Source: Halieaceae bacterium (GTDB lineage: Bacteria > Pseudomonadota > Gammaproteobacteria > Pseudomonadales > Halieaceae). Taken from it: a DNA stretch of 64,000 nt. The notes below the pieces were generated by a model. That model was not told the origin of the DNA. It searched no databases and saw only the letters and a list, made by a program, of their open reading frames with translations. Location of the stretch: NCBI GenBank assembly GCA_902518075.1, contig CABYEX010000002.1, positions 1-64,000 of the forward strand, written 5' to 3'. This document shows positions 35,219 through 43,808 of the stretch, piece by piece. A program made the position numbers and the translations under genes. Position 1 is the stretch's first letter. Each line of letters starts with the position of its first letter.

Positions 35219-37559
35219 GCCAGCAAAAATAACGGCTCGAACGTCTAAACCTCAAACTGGTGAGCCGCTTCCTCATGAGAGCGCCAAGTTACATGTAACA
35301 GGAGAAGCTCTTTACACTGATGATATAGGTACTCCAGCGAGTGCACTTCACGCATATGTTGGAATGTCTCAAGCTACACACGCCCGGATCAAAAATTTAA
35401 ACCTTGATGCAGTGCGTAATGCTCCCGGTGTAGTGTGTGTTTTGACAGCAAGTGACATACCCGGCTCATCAGACATTGGCCCGGTTTACCCAGGCGACCC
35501 GCTGCTTGCAAGCGACACCGTCGAATTCCGGGGTCAAATCCTGTTTGCAGTTGCAGCTGTCAGCAACAAGGCCGCTCGCCGCGCAGCACGGCTTGCTGAA
35601 ATTGAATACGAAATGTTGCCCGCCGTTTTAGACAGCCAGACAGGACATGAGCTGGAGAGCTACGTGAGGCCTATGCATTGCCAGCGGCGTGGGGACGCAA
35701 AAGCGGCCATAGCCGAGGCGCCCATGAAGCTGGAGGGCGCGTTTCAAAGTGGCGGCCAAGAGCAAATGTATCTCGAAGGACAGGTGTCGCTCGCCATTCC
35801 AGATGAAGACGGGAAAATGCTCGTGTATTCCTCAACCCAACATCCTTCGGAAGGCCAAAAACTAGTGGCTGAAGTTCTCAACATCCCCCTTTCGCATGTC
35901 ACGGTGCAAGTCAGAAGGATGGGCGGAGCGTTTGGAGGCAAGGAAACCAATGCCAATCAATGGGCATGCCTAGCTGCCCTTCTCGCAAATAAGACGTCGC
36001 GGCCAGTGCGTCTCAAGCTGTCGAGGGCTGAGGATTTCATATTGACTGGAAAACGTCACCCCTTCCTTTCAAAGTACAAAGTCGGCTTTTCACCAAGTGG
36101 GGAGATACTAGGTCTAGAAATAGATTTATTTGGCGACTGTGGCATGTCTCCCGACCTGTCCGACGCTATCGTGGACCGGGCAATGTTCCATATCGATAAC
36201 TGCTACTACCTTGCTTCAGTAACGGTCAGAGGATATCGCGTCAAAACTAATAAAGTTTCCAATACCGCGTTCCGTGGCTTCGGTGGACCTCAGGGGATCC
36301 TAGCGATTGAGAATGTTATTGAAGAAATAGCCAGTGCTACAGGCTTAGACCCACTTGTGGTTAGGCAGAGGAATTTCTATCGGCCCTCGGATAACAGGGA
36401 CACAACCCACTATGGTCAACGCATCGAGCAGCATATCATTCAACCGCTGGTGGCCCGCCTGATCATCAACAGCGAGTATCACAAACGCAAAAATGAAATT
36501 CATCAATTCAACAAAACGAGTGCCGTGTTAAAACGCGGCATCGCTATCACTCCTGTTAAGTTCGGCATTTCCTTTACCGTCACGCACCTTAATCAAGCTG
36601 GCGCGCTGCTTCATATTTACACAGACGGGAGTGTGCAACTAAATCATGGCGGCACCGAGATGGGTCAGGGGCTGTACACCAAGGTTGTCCAGATTGTCGC
36701 TACTACATTGCAAGTTGACGTAGGGGACATCAGCTGCACCGCCACTCGCACTGACAAGGTACCAAATACTTCCCCGACAGCTGCTTCGTCAGGCTCTGAC
36801 CTAAACGGCATGGCCGCAAAGCAAGCCGCTGAAACTCTAAAACACCGCTTAAGCGAATTTGCGGCAAAACACTTCGCTGTTGATACCTCTGCCGTTCAAT
36901 TCGCCAGCGGACATATTCATATAGGTGGTCATACACTCACCTTCGCAGAATTAGCGCGCCTCGCGTACGTCAATAGAGTATCGCTGTCAGCGGTCGGCTA
37001 TTACCGTACTCCCAAGATTCACTATGATAGAAGCCTCGCACGCGGGCGACCCTTCTATTACTTTGCCTATGGTGCGGCAGTATCGGAAGTCATTGTCGAC
37101 ACCCTTACTGGAGAATACAAAGTTCATAGGGTCGACATCTGCCATGATGTAGGCGAGTCACTGAACCCCGCCTTAGATTTGGGTCAGATCGAGGGAGGAT
37201 TTATTCAGGGGATGGGGTGGGTGACCAACGAAGAATTGGTTTGGGACGACGAAGGCAGGCTCCTGACGGATGGGCCGGCTAACTATAAAATCCCGGGCGT
37301 CGGCGATGCACCTGTAGAATTTAATGTCGAGCTGTTGCCGGACAGCCCTAATATTGAAGCCACAATATTTCATTCGAAGGCAGTGGGTGAACCGCCACTC
37401 ATGCTGGGTATCTCTGTCTGGGCAGCGCTTCGTCATGCGATAGCCAGCCTAGAGGACTACGGAGTGAGTCCACAGCTACCTGTGCCCGCGACACCAGAAA
37501 ACGTGTTGCTTTCTTGTGACGGTCTGCGTGAGGAGTGGCGAGCAAATGCCACACATTGA
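35211..37559 (+). CDS. xdhB: Xanthine dehydrogenase large subunit (molybdopterin)
   Basis: A 782-residue molybdenum subunit oxidising hypoxanthine to xanthine and xanthine to urate. GGAFGGKE at 238-245, NTAFRGFGGPQG near 350, LNHGGTEMGQGLYTKV near 480 and the catalytic Glu727 in KAVGEPPLML are intact. Arg in AFRGFGG fits purine binding. It is translationally coupled to the small subunit upstream and to xdhC downstream, whose ATG lies 14 bp before this stop codon. Full length and no sign of decay. Confidence 0.96.
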   Translation: MVEPAKITARTSKPQTGEPLPHESAKLHVTGEALYTDDIGTPASALHAYVGMSQATHARIKNLNLDAVRNAPGVVCVLTASDIPGSSDIGPVYPGDPLLASDTVEFRGQILFAVAAVSNKAARRAARLAEIEYEMLPAVLDSQTGHELESYVRPMHCQRRGDAKAAIAEAPMKLEGAFQSGGQEQMYLEGQVSLAIPDEDGKMLVYSSTQHPSEGQKLVAEVLNIPLSHVTVQVRRMGGAFGGKETNANQWACLAALLANKTSRPVRLKLSRAEDFILTGKRHPFLSKYKVGFSPSGEILGLEIDLFGDCGMSPDLSDAIVDRAMFHIDNCYYLASVTVRGYRVKTNKVSNTAFRGFGGPQGILAIENVIEEIASATGLDPLVVRQRNFYRPSDNRDTTHYGQRIEQHIIQPLVARLIINSEYHKRKNEIHQFNKTSAVLKRGIAITPVKFGISFTVTHLNQAGALLHIYTDGSVQLNHGGTEMGQGLYTKVVQIVATTLQVDVGDISCTATRTDKVPNTSPTAASSGSDLNGMAAKQAAETLKHRLSEFAAKHFAVDTSAVQFASGHIHIGGHTLTFAELARLAYVNRVSLSAVGYYRTPKIHYDRSLARGRPFYYFAYGAAVSEVIVDTLTGEYKVHRVDICHDVGESLNPALDLGQIEGGFIQGMGWVTNEELVWDDEGRLLTDGPANYKIPGVGDAPVEFNVELLPDSPNIEATIFHSKAVGEPPLMLGISVWAALRHAIASLEDYGVSPQLPVPATPENVLLSCDGLREEWRANATH

Positions 37560-38409
37560 TACCAACACAGACTGGATAGACGCAGTACAAGAGTTGGAGG
37601 CCAAAGGCGAGGCCTTTGTCTTAGTAACAGTACTTGGCACTAAAGGTTCAACACCGCGTGATGTGGGCACTAAAATGGTGTTTAACACTGAGAGCAGTTG
37701 CGGCACCATCGGAGGGGGACACCTCGAATATCGTGCAGGTAATATTGCAGCGGAGCTACTCGCCGAAGGAAAACAGTCGCAAAGAATTGAAGCCTTTCCG
37801 CTAGGGCCAAGCTTGGGTCAATGCTGTGGTGGCATGGTAAATCTCCTATTCGAATGCTTCATGCCCACGAGACTTCCACTCATGCTTTTCGGAGCCGGTC
37901 ATGTCGGCCAGGCTCTTGTGCCTTTATTAAATAGGCTTCCGATAGCATTACGCTGGGTCGATTCGCGCATGGCTGAACTACAACCCTCTGGTGGCGGTAG
38001 TGCACAGCTTATTGATACTGAGCAACCAGCTTCAGAGGTTGCAGCGATGCCGCCAGAGAGCGCCTATATTATTTTGACTCACAACCACCAGGTTGATTAC
38101 GAAATTCTACGCGCTGTAATTGATCGTCGAGACGCAGATTTTGTCGGGCTGATCGGCTCTGAGACTAAGTGGCGACGCTTTCAAATGCGCCTAGAGCATC
38201 ATGGCTATGCGGCTGAAAGCTACAAGCATGTGCATTGCCCCATAGGACTCTCCGAGGTGAAAGGCAAGAGGCCGATGGAAGTTGCCATATCTATTGCCGC
38301 GCAACTTGTAAAACACTACGAGGCCAAATCTGTGAATAACGTCTCCAGGGGGATACAAGGGAAAGATTTGACCCGGCTTAATCTCGACAGCATCTCAAGA
38401 CAGGCGTGA
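37546..38409 (+). CDS. xdhC: Xanthine dehydrogenase accessory protein XdhC
   Basis: A 287-residue chaperone that binds molybdenum cofactor, helps its sulfuration and inserts it into XdhB. VTVLGTKGSTPRDVGTKM near 30-47, GTIGGGHLE, CCGGMVNLLFE near 95-105 and the Rossmann-like MLFGAGHVGQALV near 115-127 are family landmarks. ATG with GGAG 10 nt upstream, overlapping the xdhB end by 14 bp. Together with xdhA and xdhB it makes the usual complete XDH set. Confidence 0.93.
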   Translation: MPHIDTNTDWIDAVQELEAKGEAFVLVTVLGTKGSTPRDVGTKMVFNTESSCGTIGGGHLEYRAGNIAAELLAEGKQSQRIEAFPLGPSLGQCCGGMVNLLFECFMPTRLPLMLFGAGHVGQALVPLLNRLPIALRWVDSRMAELQPSGGGSAQLIDTEQPASEVAAMPPESAYIILTHNHQVDYEILRAVIDRRDADFVGLIGSETKWRRFQMRLEHHGYAAESYKHVHCPIGLSEVKGKRPMEVAISIAAQLVKHYEAKSVNNVSRGIQGKDLTRLNLDSISRQA

Positions 38410-38466
38410 GTGTAACAACCATATAAAATTTGGAGATCACGGTGCATAGTGGATGCCTCAGATTAA

Positions 38467-38637
38467 TTCACAATAACTTTTGAAATTATTAAACATCTTC
38501 ATAAACCAAAACCGTACGAAGGTCGCCAAATAAAAGGTGCTTTAGCCACCACAGTCCCCCCGGGACAAATTATCTACAAGGATGGAGAGATATGTGGCGG
38601 CCCAACCAATAGACGTATGCCAGGACACCCGGGATAG
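38467..38637 (+). pseudogene. allB: Remnant of an AllB-type (metal-dependent) allantoinase, C-terminus only
   Basis: A 56-codon open stretch with no start codon follows xdhC and ends in TAG 4 nt before the allantoicase ATG. Its translation contains LHKPKPYEGRQIKG and later IIYKDGEI, the C-terminal beta-domain pattern (H-K-x-x-PYEGR-x-x-x-G ... G-x-x-x-Y-x-x-G) of cyclic amidohydrolases such as allantoinase AllB. Upstream of it lies only 57 bp, so about 390 residues with the active site are gone. The island still encodes allantoinase as the unrelated PuuE, so loss of AllB would be tolerated. The identification rests on about 40 residues but matches the missing place in the pathway exactly. Confidence 0.68.
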
Positions 38638-38641
38638 ATAA

Positions 38642-39655
38642 ATGGAAGTTGACTTTGGTGAACTCAGGACCTACTTCACTGATCTGCTCGACGCACGTCT
38701 CGGCGGCAGAGCCATAGAGTGCTCTGACCAATGGTTTGCCGGTTGCGAGAATCTAGTTAACCCCGACCCACCCATATATAAAGATCGTCATTTCATCTCG
38801 ACGGGCCAGTGGATGGATGGATGGGAATCTCGCCGGGCCTTTGGGAGACGTGCGCGGACAGTTGACCACGATTGGTGCGTCTTACGGTTGGGCGCTCCAG
38901 GTACCTTACGTGCTCTTAACATTGACACCTCTCACTTCAAAGGCAATGCGCCGGAGTATGCATCAGTTGATGGCGCATGGCAGCCATTTGGCGAAGAGAC
39001 AGACCTGAACTGGTTCGACTTACTCCCACCCTCGGCAATAGAGCCTGATACTCCCAACTATTTTGAAGCCCTGTCAGACCAACCTGTGTCCCATCTCCGA
39101 CTAAAAATCTATCCTGATGGCGGAGTTGCGCGCCTGAGAGCATTTGGGGAGGTAAGGCTAGCGCGGGAAAAGTTTGCGATGGATGAATTAGTAGATCTTG
39201 CTAGCATCTCAAACGGCGCCAGACCTCAACAATGTTCAAACCAATTTTTCAGCACTCCTGCGAACATGCTGATGCCAAATATGGCAAGACATATGGGGGA
39301 TGGTTGGGAGACAAAACGACGCCGGGATGAGAAGCATGATTGGTGCATAGTTAGACTCGGTTGCACTGGCGACGTTCGTAAAATCATCGTTGATACCAGC
39401 CACTTTCGAGGGAATTTCCCCGACAGCTGTTCAGTAGACGGAATAAATTCGGCAAATGGGGACGTCGAGCCCGGAGATAGCGGCTGGCAGACAATTCTCC
39501 CAGCTACCCGTCTCCAAGCTGACAGAGCACACATCTTCACAGGCGGTTTTTTGAATTGCGTCGGCCAGCAATTCAGTCATATCCGATTGAACATATATCC
39601 CGACGGTGGTGTCAGTCGACTGAGGGTTTATGGTGCACCTGAATATGGAGATTGA
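38642..39655 (+). CDS. alc: Allantoicase
   Basis: A 337-residue enzyme hydrolysing allantoate to ureidoglycolate and urea. It has the family's internal duplication: each half carries a DGWESRRA / DGWETKRR motif (about residues 59 and 220), an HDWCVLRLG / HDWCIVRLG motif, a DTSHFKGNAPE / DTSHFRGNFPD motif and a IYPDGGVARLR / IYPDGGVSRLR motif. It starts 4 nt after the allantoinase remnant and is followed closely by the OHCU decarboxylase gene. Allantoicase rather than allantoate amidohydrolase means that the pathway releases urea, consistent with the urease genes in the same island. Confidence 0.96.
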   Translation: MEVDFGELRTYFTDLLDARLGGRAIECSDQWFAGCENLVNPDPPIYKDRHFISTGQWMDGWESRRAFGRRARTVDHDWCVLRLGAPGTLRALNIDTSHFKGNAPEYASVDGAWQPFGEETDLNWFDLLPPSAIEPDTPNYFEALSDQPVSHLRLKIYPDGGVARLRAFGEVRLAREKFAMDELVDLASISNGARPQQCSNQFFSTPANMLMPNMARHMGDGWETKRRRDEKHDWCIVRLGCTGDVRKIIVDTSHFRGNFPDSCSVDGINSANGDVEPGDSGWQTILPATRLQADRAHIFTGGFLNCVGQQFSHIRLNIYPDGGVSRLRVYGAPEYGD

Positions 39656-39657
39656 GA

Positions 39658-40182
39658 ATGAGCCTGCCCCTTCTAAACTCTGCGCCCAAACACACTGCAG
39701 CGACTTATTTAAGAAAATGTTGTTCAAGTGAGGAGTGGATAACTCGCATGTTGCGGCAAAGACCTTTTCGTGATTCAGATGCCGTGCACGCGGCAGCCGA
39801 CAGCGCTTGGATTGATCTCGGAGAGCACGATTATTTAGAAGCATTTAGCGGTCACCCGAAGATTGGAGATATCCAGTCGCTCCAAAAAAAATATTCTGAT
39901 TCCGCCAATTTCGCCAGATCGGAACAGTCTGGAGTCGAATCCGCATCTCCCGAAATACTGCAAAAGCTCTCAGCAGCTAATCATGCTTACGAGGAGAAAT
40001 TTGGATTTATTTTTATCGTCTGTGCCACAGGAAAAAGCGCGCCAGAAATGCTGGCGATACTTCAAGATCGCCTTGAGGGGGAGCGGGCAGCAGAACTGAA
40101 AACCGCATGTGAGCAACAGCGGCAAATTTTTCACCTTCGACTGGACAGCTTTCTATGCCAGAAATCAGCACCCACATCTTAG
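39658..40182 (+). CDS. uraD: OHCU decarboxylase
   Basis: A 174-residue enzyme turning 2-oxo-4-hydroxy-4-carboxy-5-ureidoimidazoline into S-allantoin. FSGHPKIGD with the catalytic His-Pro pair near residue 63, SGVESASPEILQKLSAANHAYEEKFGFIFIVCATGKSA covering the family core, and the C-terminal basic helix are present. The ATG has GGAG 7 nt upstream and lies 2 nt past the allantoicase stop. It overlaps uraH by 28 bp, an unusually long same-strand overlap that suggests strong coupling of these two consecutive pathway steps. Confidence 0.95.
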   Translation: MSLPLLNSAPKHTAATYLRKCCSSEEWITRMLRQRPFRDSDAVHAAADSAWIDLGEHDYLEAFSGHPKIGDIQSLQKKYSDSANFARSEQSGVESASPEILQKLSAANHAYEEKFGFIFIVCATGKSAPEMLAILQDRLEGERAAELKTACEQQRQIFHLRLDSFLCQKSAPTS

Positions 40183-40496
40183 ATACGTCTCGGGGGCGCC
40201 CTGCGACTGGGGTGGAGGTCACCCTCAGCCAATGGACTGGAAACCGCTGGAAGGCTCTAAGCAAAGCTGTGACAGACGAGAACGGACGGATCACAGACTT
40301 GCTCCAAAGCACAACGCATGGTGAACAGGGTTTGTACAGACTGCAATTCGCCACGGAGAAATATTTTTCCGCGCTCAACACTGAGGCGCTGTACCCATGG
40401 GTGGATGTTGTCTTTGGAATAAAGGATGCAAACGAAAAATATCATATCCCCCTACTACTCTCCGGTCATGGCTACACCACCTATCGAGGCTCTTAA
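40155..40496 (+). CDS. uraH: 5-Hydroxyisourate hydrolase (transthyretin-like)
   Basis: A 113-residue protein hydrolysing 5-hydroxyisourate made by urate oxidase. THILDTSRGRPA at the N-terminus with its catalytic His, EKYHIPLLLSGHGYTTYRGS at the C-terminus ending in the diagnostic YRGS tetrapeptide, and the length all fit. The start is inside uraD, so UraH and UraD are co-translated. No periplasmic signal peptide is present, so it should act in the cytoplasm. Confidence 0.95.
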   Translation: MPEISTHILDTSRGRPATGVEVTLSQWTGNRWKALSKAVTDENGRITDLLQSTTHGEQGLYRLQFATEKYFSALNTEALYPWVDVVFGIKDANEKYHIPLLLSGHGYTTYRGS

Positions 40497-40501
40497 AGAT
40501 A

Positions 40502-40999
40502 TTGAACTCGCTGTATGCCAAACCACTTAATGCGTTGGAATTCTCGCTCTATGGCGATGTCATTGAATTGAGAGAAGACAACTTAAAGTTCTCGATAAAT
40601 CAGGGAACGGCAGTGAGGCACCATGCATTGTCGAAAGTGGAGCTGTCAGACGCGAATGACGAGGCGATAGTAAGTATCTTCCTCACAGAGCGAGCTGCTT
40701 TGCCTTTTATTGCAGAGGCGATGGAGTGCCACCCCTTGGGCAGTCAGGCCTTCATTCCTTTGAGTGATAGCCCCTACCTAGTAGCGGTCGCGCCGGCGGG
40801 CCAGTTTAAGCCGCAGTCGGTTGAATTATTCATTGCGCAGCCTAATCAAGGCGTCAATTATCACAAGGGTGTCTGGCACCACTATCTTCTCGCGCTTCGT
40901 GAAGCAAGTCGGTTCCTTGTCATAGATAGGCAAGGTCCGGGCACTAACTGCGAAGAGGTCAAGCTTGATCCGCACCTCATCTTTTCCGTGGAGGAGTAG
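40502..40999 (+). CDS. allA: Ureidoglycolate lyase
   Basis: A 165-residue cupin-like enzyme splitting ureidoglycolate into glyoxylate and urea. PLNALEFSLYGDVIE near the start, VSIFLTERAALPFIAEAMECHPLGSQAFIPLS around 65-100, and VNYHKGVWHHYLLAL near 125 are the AllA signatures with the metal-binding His and Glu residues. The TTG start comes 5 nt after the uraH stop; upstream in-frame codons would be inside uraH in another frame. It is the last ring-nitrogen-releasing step before urease. Confidence 0.9.
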   Translation: MNSLYAKPLNALEFSLYGDVIELREDNLKFSINQGTAVRHHALSKVELSDANDEAIVSIFLTERAALPFIAEAMECHPLGSQAFIPLSDSPYLVAVAPAGQFKPQSVELFIAQPNQGVNYHKGVWHHYLLALREASRFLVIDRQGPGTNCEEVKLDPHLIFSVEE

Positions 41000-41001
41000 G
41001 T

Positions 41002-42315
41002 TTGATCGGTGAAGCATTCCGTGGTGGGATTTTTCATTTCTTGTCGGATCCTAAAGACGGCGTTACAGGGTGCTATGAATTCTTTGAGGACGGCCTCCTT
41101 GTGGTTGAAAATGGACGAATTACTCAGCTCGGTGATGCCGAGCAGTTAGTTGATGAACTCGATATTAGCGTCAGGATTCACGAATATGCAGGCAAGATAA
41201 TCTGCCCAGGCTTCGTTGACACACATGTCCACTACCCGCAACTGGCAATAATTGCCTCCTACGGTGAGAGCTTGCTTGATTGGCTTGAGTGTTACGCATT
41301 CGATGAGGAGAAGAAGTTCGACGATGCCGACCACTCGCTCACGACCGCTAATCATTTCCTTGACGAGCTGCTGCGGTGCGGGACCACGACAGCACAGGTA
41401 TTTGGAACGGTTCACCCTGAGTCAGTAGAAGGCTTCTTTACTGCAGCGGAGCAAAGAGATCTCCGCATGATCTGCGGGAAGGTTCTGATGGACCGCAACG
41501 GCCCACTAGGGCTTCTAGATACGCCTGAAACTAGCTACATCGATAGCAAAAATTTAATAGAGCGCTGGCATGGCCGGGGCCGTCTTCGCTACGCGGTATC
41601 GCCACGCTTCGCGCCGACATCTACCCCTGATCAACTAGCCACTGCGTGCCAGTTACTGCGCGAGTATCCCGGCACACACCTACAAACACATTTGTCTGAG
41701 GACAAGGAGGAAATTAACTGGGTCAAGTCTTTGTTTCCTAGTTGTAAAAACTATCTTGATGTTTACAAACGAGCTGGCCTACTCGGGAAGCGAAGTACTT
41801 TCGCCCACTGTCTTCATTTAACAGAGGCTGATTGGGAAATTTTACAGGATGAGAGGTGCAGCGTAGCTTTTTGTCCTTCATCAAACTTATTTTTAGGCAG
41901 CGGATTATTTGATCTACCGCGCCTACAGTTTGCCGACGTGAAGGTGGGCATCGGCACAGACGTCGGAGCTGGCACTTCACTCTCGATGCTGCAGACGATT
42001 GCCGATGCTTACAAGACTCAGCGGCTTGCGGGCAACGATTTAAGTCCATTAAGTGGTCTTTATATGGCAACACTTGGCGGCGCTAAAAGTCTGGACTGTG
42101 ATGCAGACATTGGAAACTTTAAAATCGGTAAGGAAGCTGACTTCACCGTCTTGGACCCTGAATCCACGCCCTTGATGAGCTATCGCATGCAAAACTGTAA
42201 ATCTCTGGAAGAAAGGTTAGCCGTAATAGTCCTGCTCGGAGATGATAGAGCTATTTCAGCGACATACGCGAATGGTCATTGCGTTCACGACCGAGACATT
42301 GACGAAGAAAGTTGA
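41002..42315 (+). CDS. guaD: Guanine deaminase
   Basis: A 437-residue zinc deaminase converting guanine to xanthine and ammonia. FVDTHVHYPQ gives the HxH pair near residue 74; LRCGTTTAQVF, CGKVLMDRNGP, THLSEDKEE and GIGTDVGAGTSLSM supply the other ligands and the substrate pocket. The TTG start is preceded by GGAG within the allA stop region. Its stop shares one base with the puuD ATG (TGATG). With the 8-oxoguanine deaminase this makes two guanine-related deaminases in one island. Confidence 0.95.
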   Translation: MIGEAFRGGIFHFLSDPKDGVTGCYEFFEDGLLVVENGRITQLGDAEQLVDELDISVRIHEYAGKIICPGFVDTHVHYPQLAIIASYGESLLDWLECYAFDEEKKFDDADHSLTTANHFLDELLRCGTTTAQVFGTVHPESVEGFFTAAEQRDLRMICGKVLMDRNGPLGLLDTPETSYIDSKNLIERWHGRGRLRYAVSPRFAPTSTPDQLATACQLLREYPGTHLQTHLSEDKEEINWVKSLFPSCKNYLDVYKRAGLLGKRSTFAHCLHLTEADWEILQDERCSVAFCPSSNLFLGSGLFDLPRLQFADVKVGIGTDVGAGTSLSMLQTIADAYKTQRLAGNDLSPLSGLYMATLGGAKSLDCDADIGNFKIGKEADFTVLDPESTPLMSYRMQNCKSLEERLAVIVLLGDDRAISATYANGHCVHDRDIDEES

Positions 42316-43508
42316 TGGAAACTTATTTTCTTGACTGGCTAGAGTTAGTCCTTAGATGGCTCCATGTCATAACAGGCATCGCCTGGATAGGGGCATCTTT
42401 TTACTTTGTCTGGCTGGACAATAACCTGGAAGAGCCGCCTAGGTGGAAAATAGATAGTGGCGTGAAGGGCGAGCTGTGGGCAGTTCACGGCGGAGGAATC
42501 TACGAAGTCGGTAAATATCGTCTTGGTCCAGCCAAGCTACCTGAAACCCTTCACTGGTTTAAATGGGAAGCTTACAGCACGTGGTTGAGTGGCATGGTTC
42601 TAATGGTGCTCATCTTTTACGTGGGTGCCGACACTTATCTCATTGACCCAAGAATTGCTGAATTATCGCGTATAGAAGCGATCGTCTTTGGCATTAGCTT
42701 CATTGTAGGGGGTTGGTTGCTATACGAGCTGCTGTGCTCCACTGCAATCGTTACAAATGGTCCCGCCATCGCTTTGTGTTTAACATTTAGCGCCGCTCTC
42801 GCGTCATGGGCTCTGACCAGCCTGTTTAGTGGACGAGGTGCCTTTATTCATTTAGGCGCGATGATCGGAACAATAATGGCTGGGAACGTTTTCAGAGTGA
42901 TAATTCCCTCGCAGCGAGCATTAGTCGCTGCAATCGAGGCAGGCAAGGAACTCGATCCGGCTTGGGGTGCAAAGGCAAAACTTCGTTCTACGCACAACAA
43001 CTATTTCACGTTGCCGATTCTCTTTATTATGGTCAGCAACCATTATCCGATGACGTATGCACACACGCATAATTGGTTAATACTGCTCGCTCTTATTATG
43101 ATATCTGCGTTTGCGCGTCACTTTTTTAACCTGCGGCACCGTGGGATATTCAGGCCGTCTATTCTAGTTACCTCAGTAATCGCCACATCGGCTCTTGCTT
43201 GGGTACTAATGCCTGTGAGAGCAATTCCTGAGACAAAGCCCGCGAATTCCATTAGCGATGTGGAGGTAACTGCCTTGATATCTAAGCATTGTGTCGCCTG
43301 TCACGCAGCTCAGCCTTCCCATCCAGCGTTTACCTCTGCCCCTGGCGGTATAGCATTAGAAACCATCGCACAGATCAAAAGATGGTCAACTCAGATTAGG
43401 GCAGTGGCAGTGGACACCGAAGATATGCCCATGGTTAACAGCACTAACATGACAGCGGACGAACGACAGGCGCTCGGGCAATGGATAGAGAAAACCGCTA
43501 AGCGCTAG
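42315..43508 (+). CDS. puuD: Membrane-bound urate hydroxylase (urate oxidase)
   Basis: A 397-residue integral-membrane urate oxidase with a fused C-terminal cytochrome c domain. The N-terminal about 300 residues carry 8 or 9 helices with LRWLHVITGIAWIGASFYFVWLDN near the start. The heme motif CVACH is at about 326-330, with a likely Met axial ligand in DMPMVN near 370. PuuD oxidises urate to 5-hydroxyisourate and passes electrons to the respiratory chain, avoiding hydrogen peroxide made by soluble uricase. It ends the plus-strand operon that begins at the permease. Confidence 0.95.
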   Translation: METYFLDWLELVLRWLHVITGIAWIGASFYFVWLDNNLEEPPRWKIDSGVKGELWAVHGGGIYEVGKYRLGPAKLPETLHWFKWEAYSTWLSGMVLMVLIFYVGADTYLIDPRIAELSRIEAIVFGISFIVGGWLLYELLCSTAIVTNGPAIALCLTFSAALASWALTSLFSGRGAFIHLGAMIGTIMAGNVFRVIIPSQRALVAAIEAGKELDPAWGAKAKLRSTHNNYFTLPILFIMVSNHYPMTYAHTHNWLILLALIMISAFARHFFNLRHRGIFRPSILVTSVIATSALAWVLMPVRAIPETKPANSISDVEVTALISKHCVACHAAQPSHPAFTSAPGGIALETIAQIKRWSTQIRAVAVDTEDMPMVNSTNMTADERQALGQWIEKTAKR

Positions 43509-43808
43509 CCTCTCTTCACTGGATAATAATTTGCTCATGGCTGCCCATTACCCAACGCTTACTCAGTGATGATGCTAGTTGGAAACCCTGACTGACAGAT
43601 TTATTGCAACCGCTAGCCCCAAAGAAAATAGGGATCATAGTCGCAGTATCCGTTGATCTCATCAGCATAGTAAAAAATCAGTGGCACACACCGCGACAAC
43701 TTGGTCAAATCGCGGAATCTACCAATTAATAATTTCGCGGCCGTTCGATAGAATCAGGGTATTGCAAACCTGCACTTAACGGTTCAAACCCAAAGGCGGA
43801 GGATCGCA
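43509..43808 (+). other. 300-bp intergenic region before the second phosphoribosyltransferase gene
   Basis: No ORF, RNA gene or clear terminator is recognisable. It is AT-richer than the flanking genes and must contain the promoter of the following gene, because puuD ends here. I found no good -35/-10 pair and no GG-N10-GC sigma-54 pattern. Confidence 0.5.
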
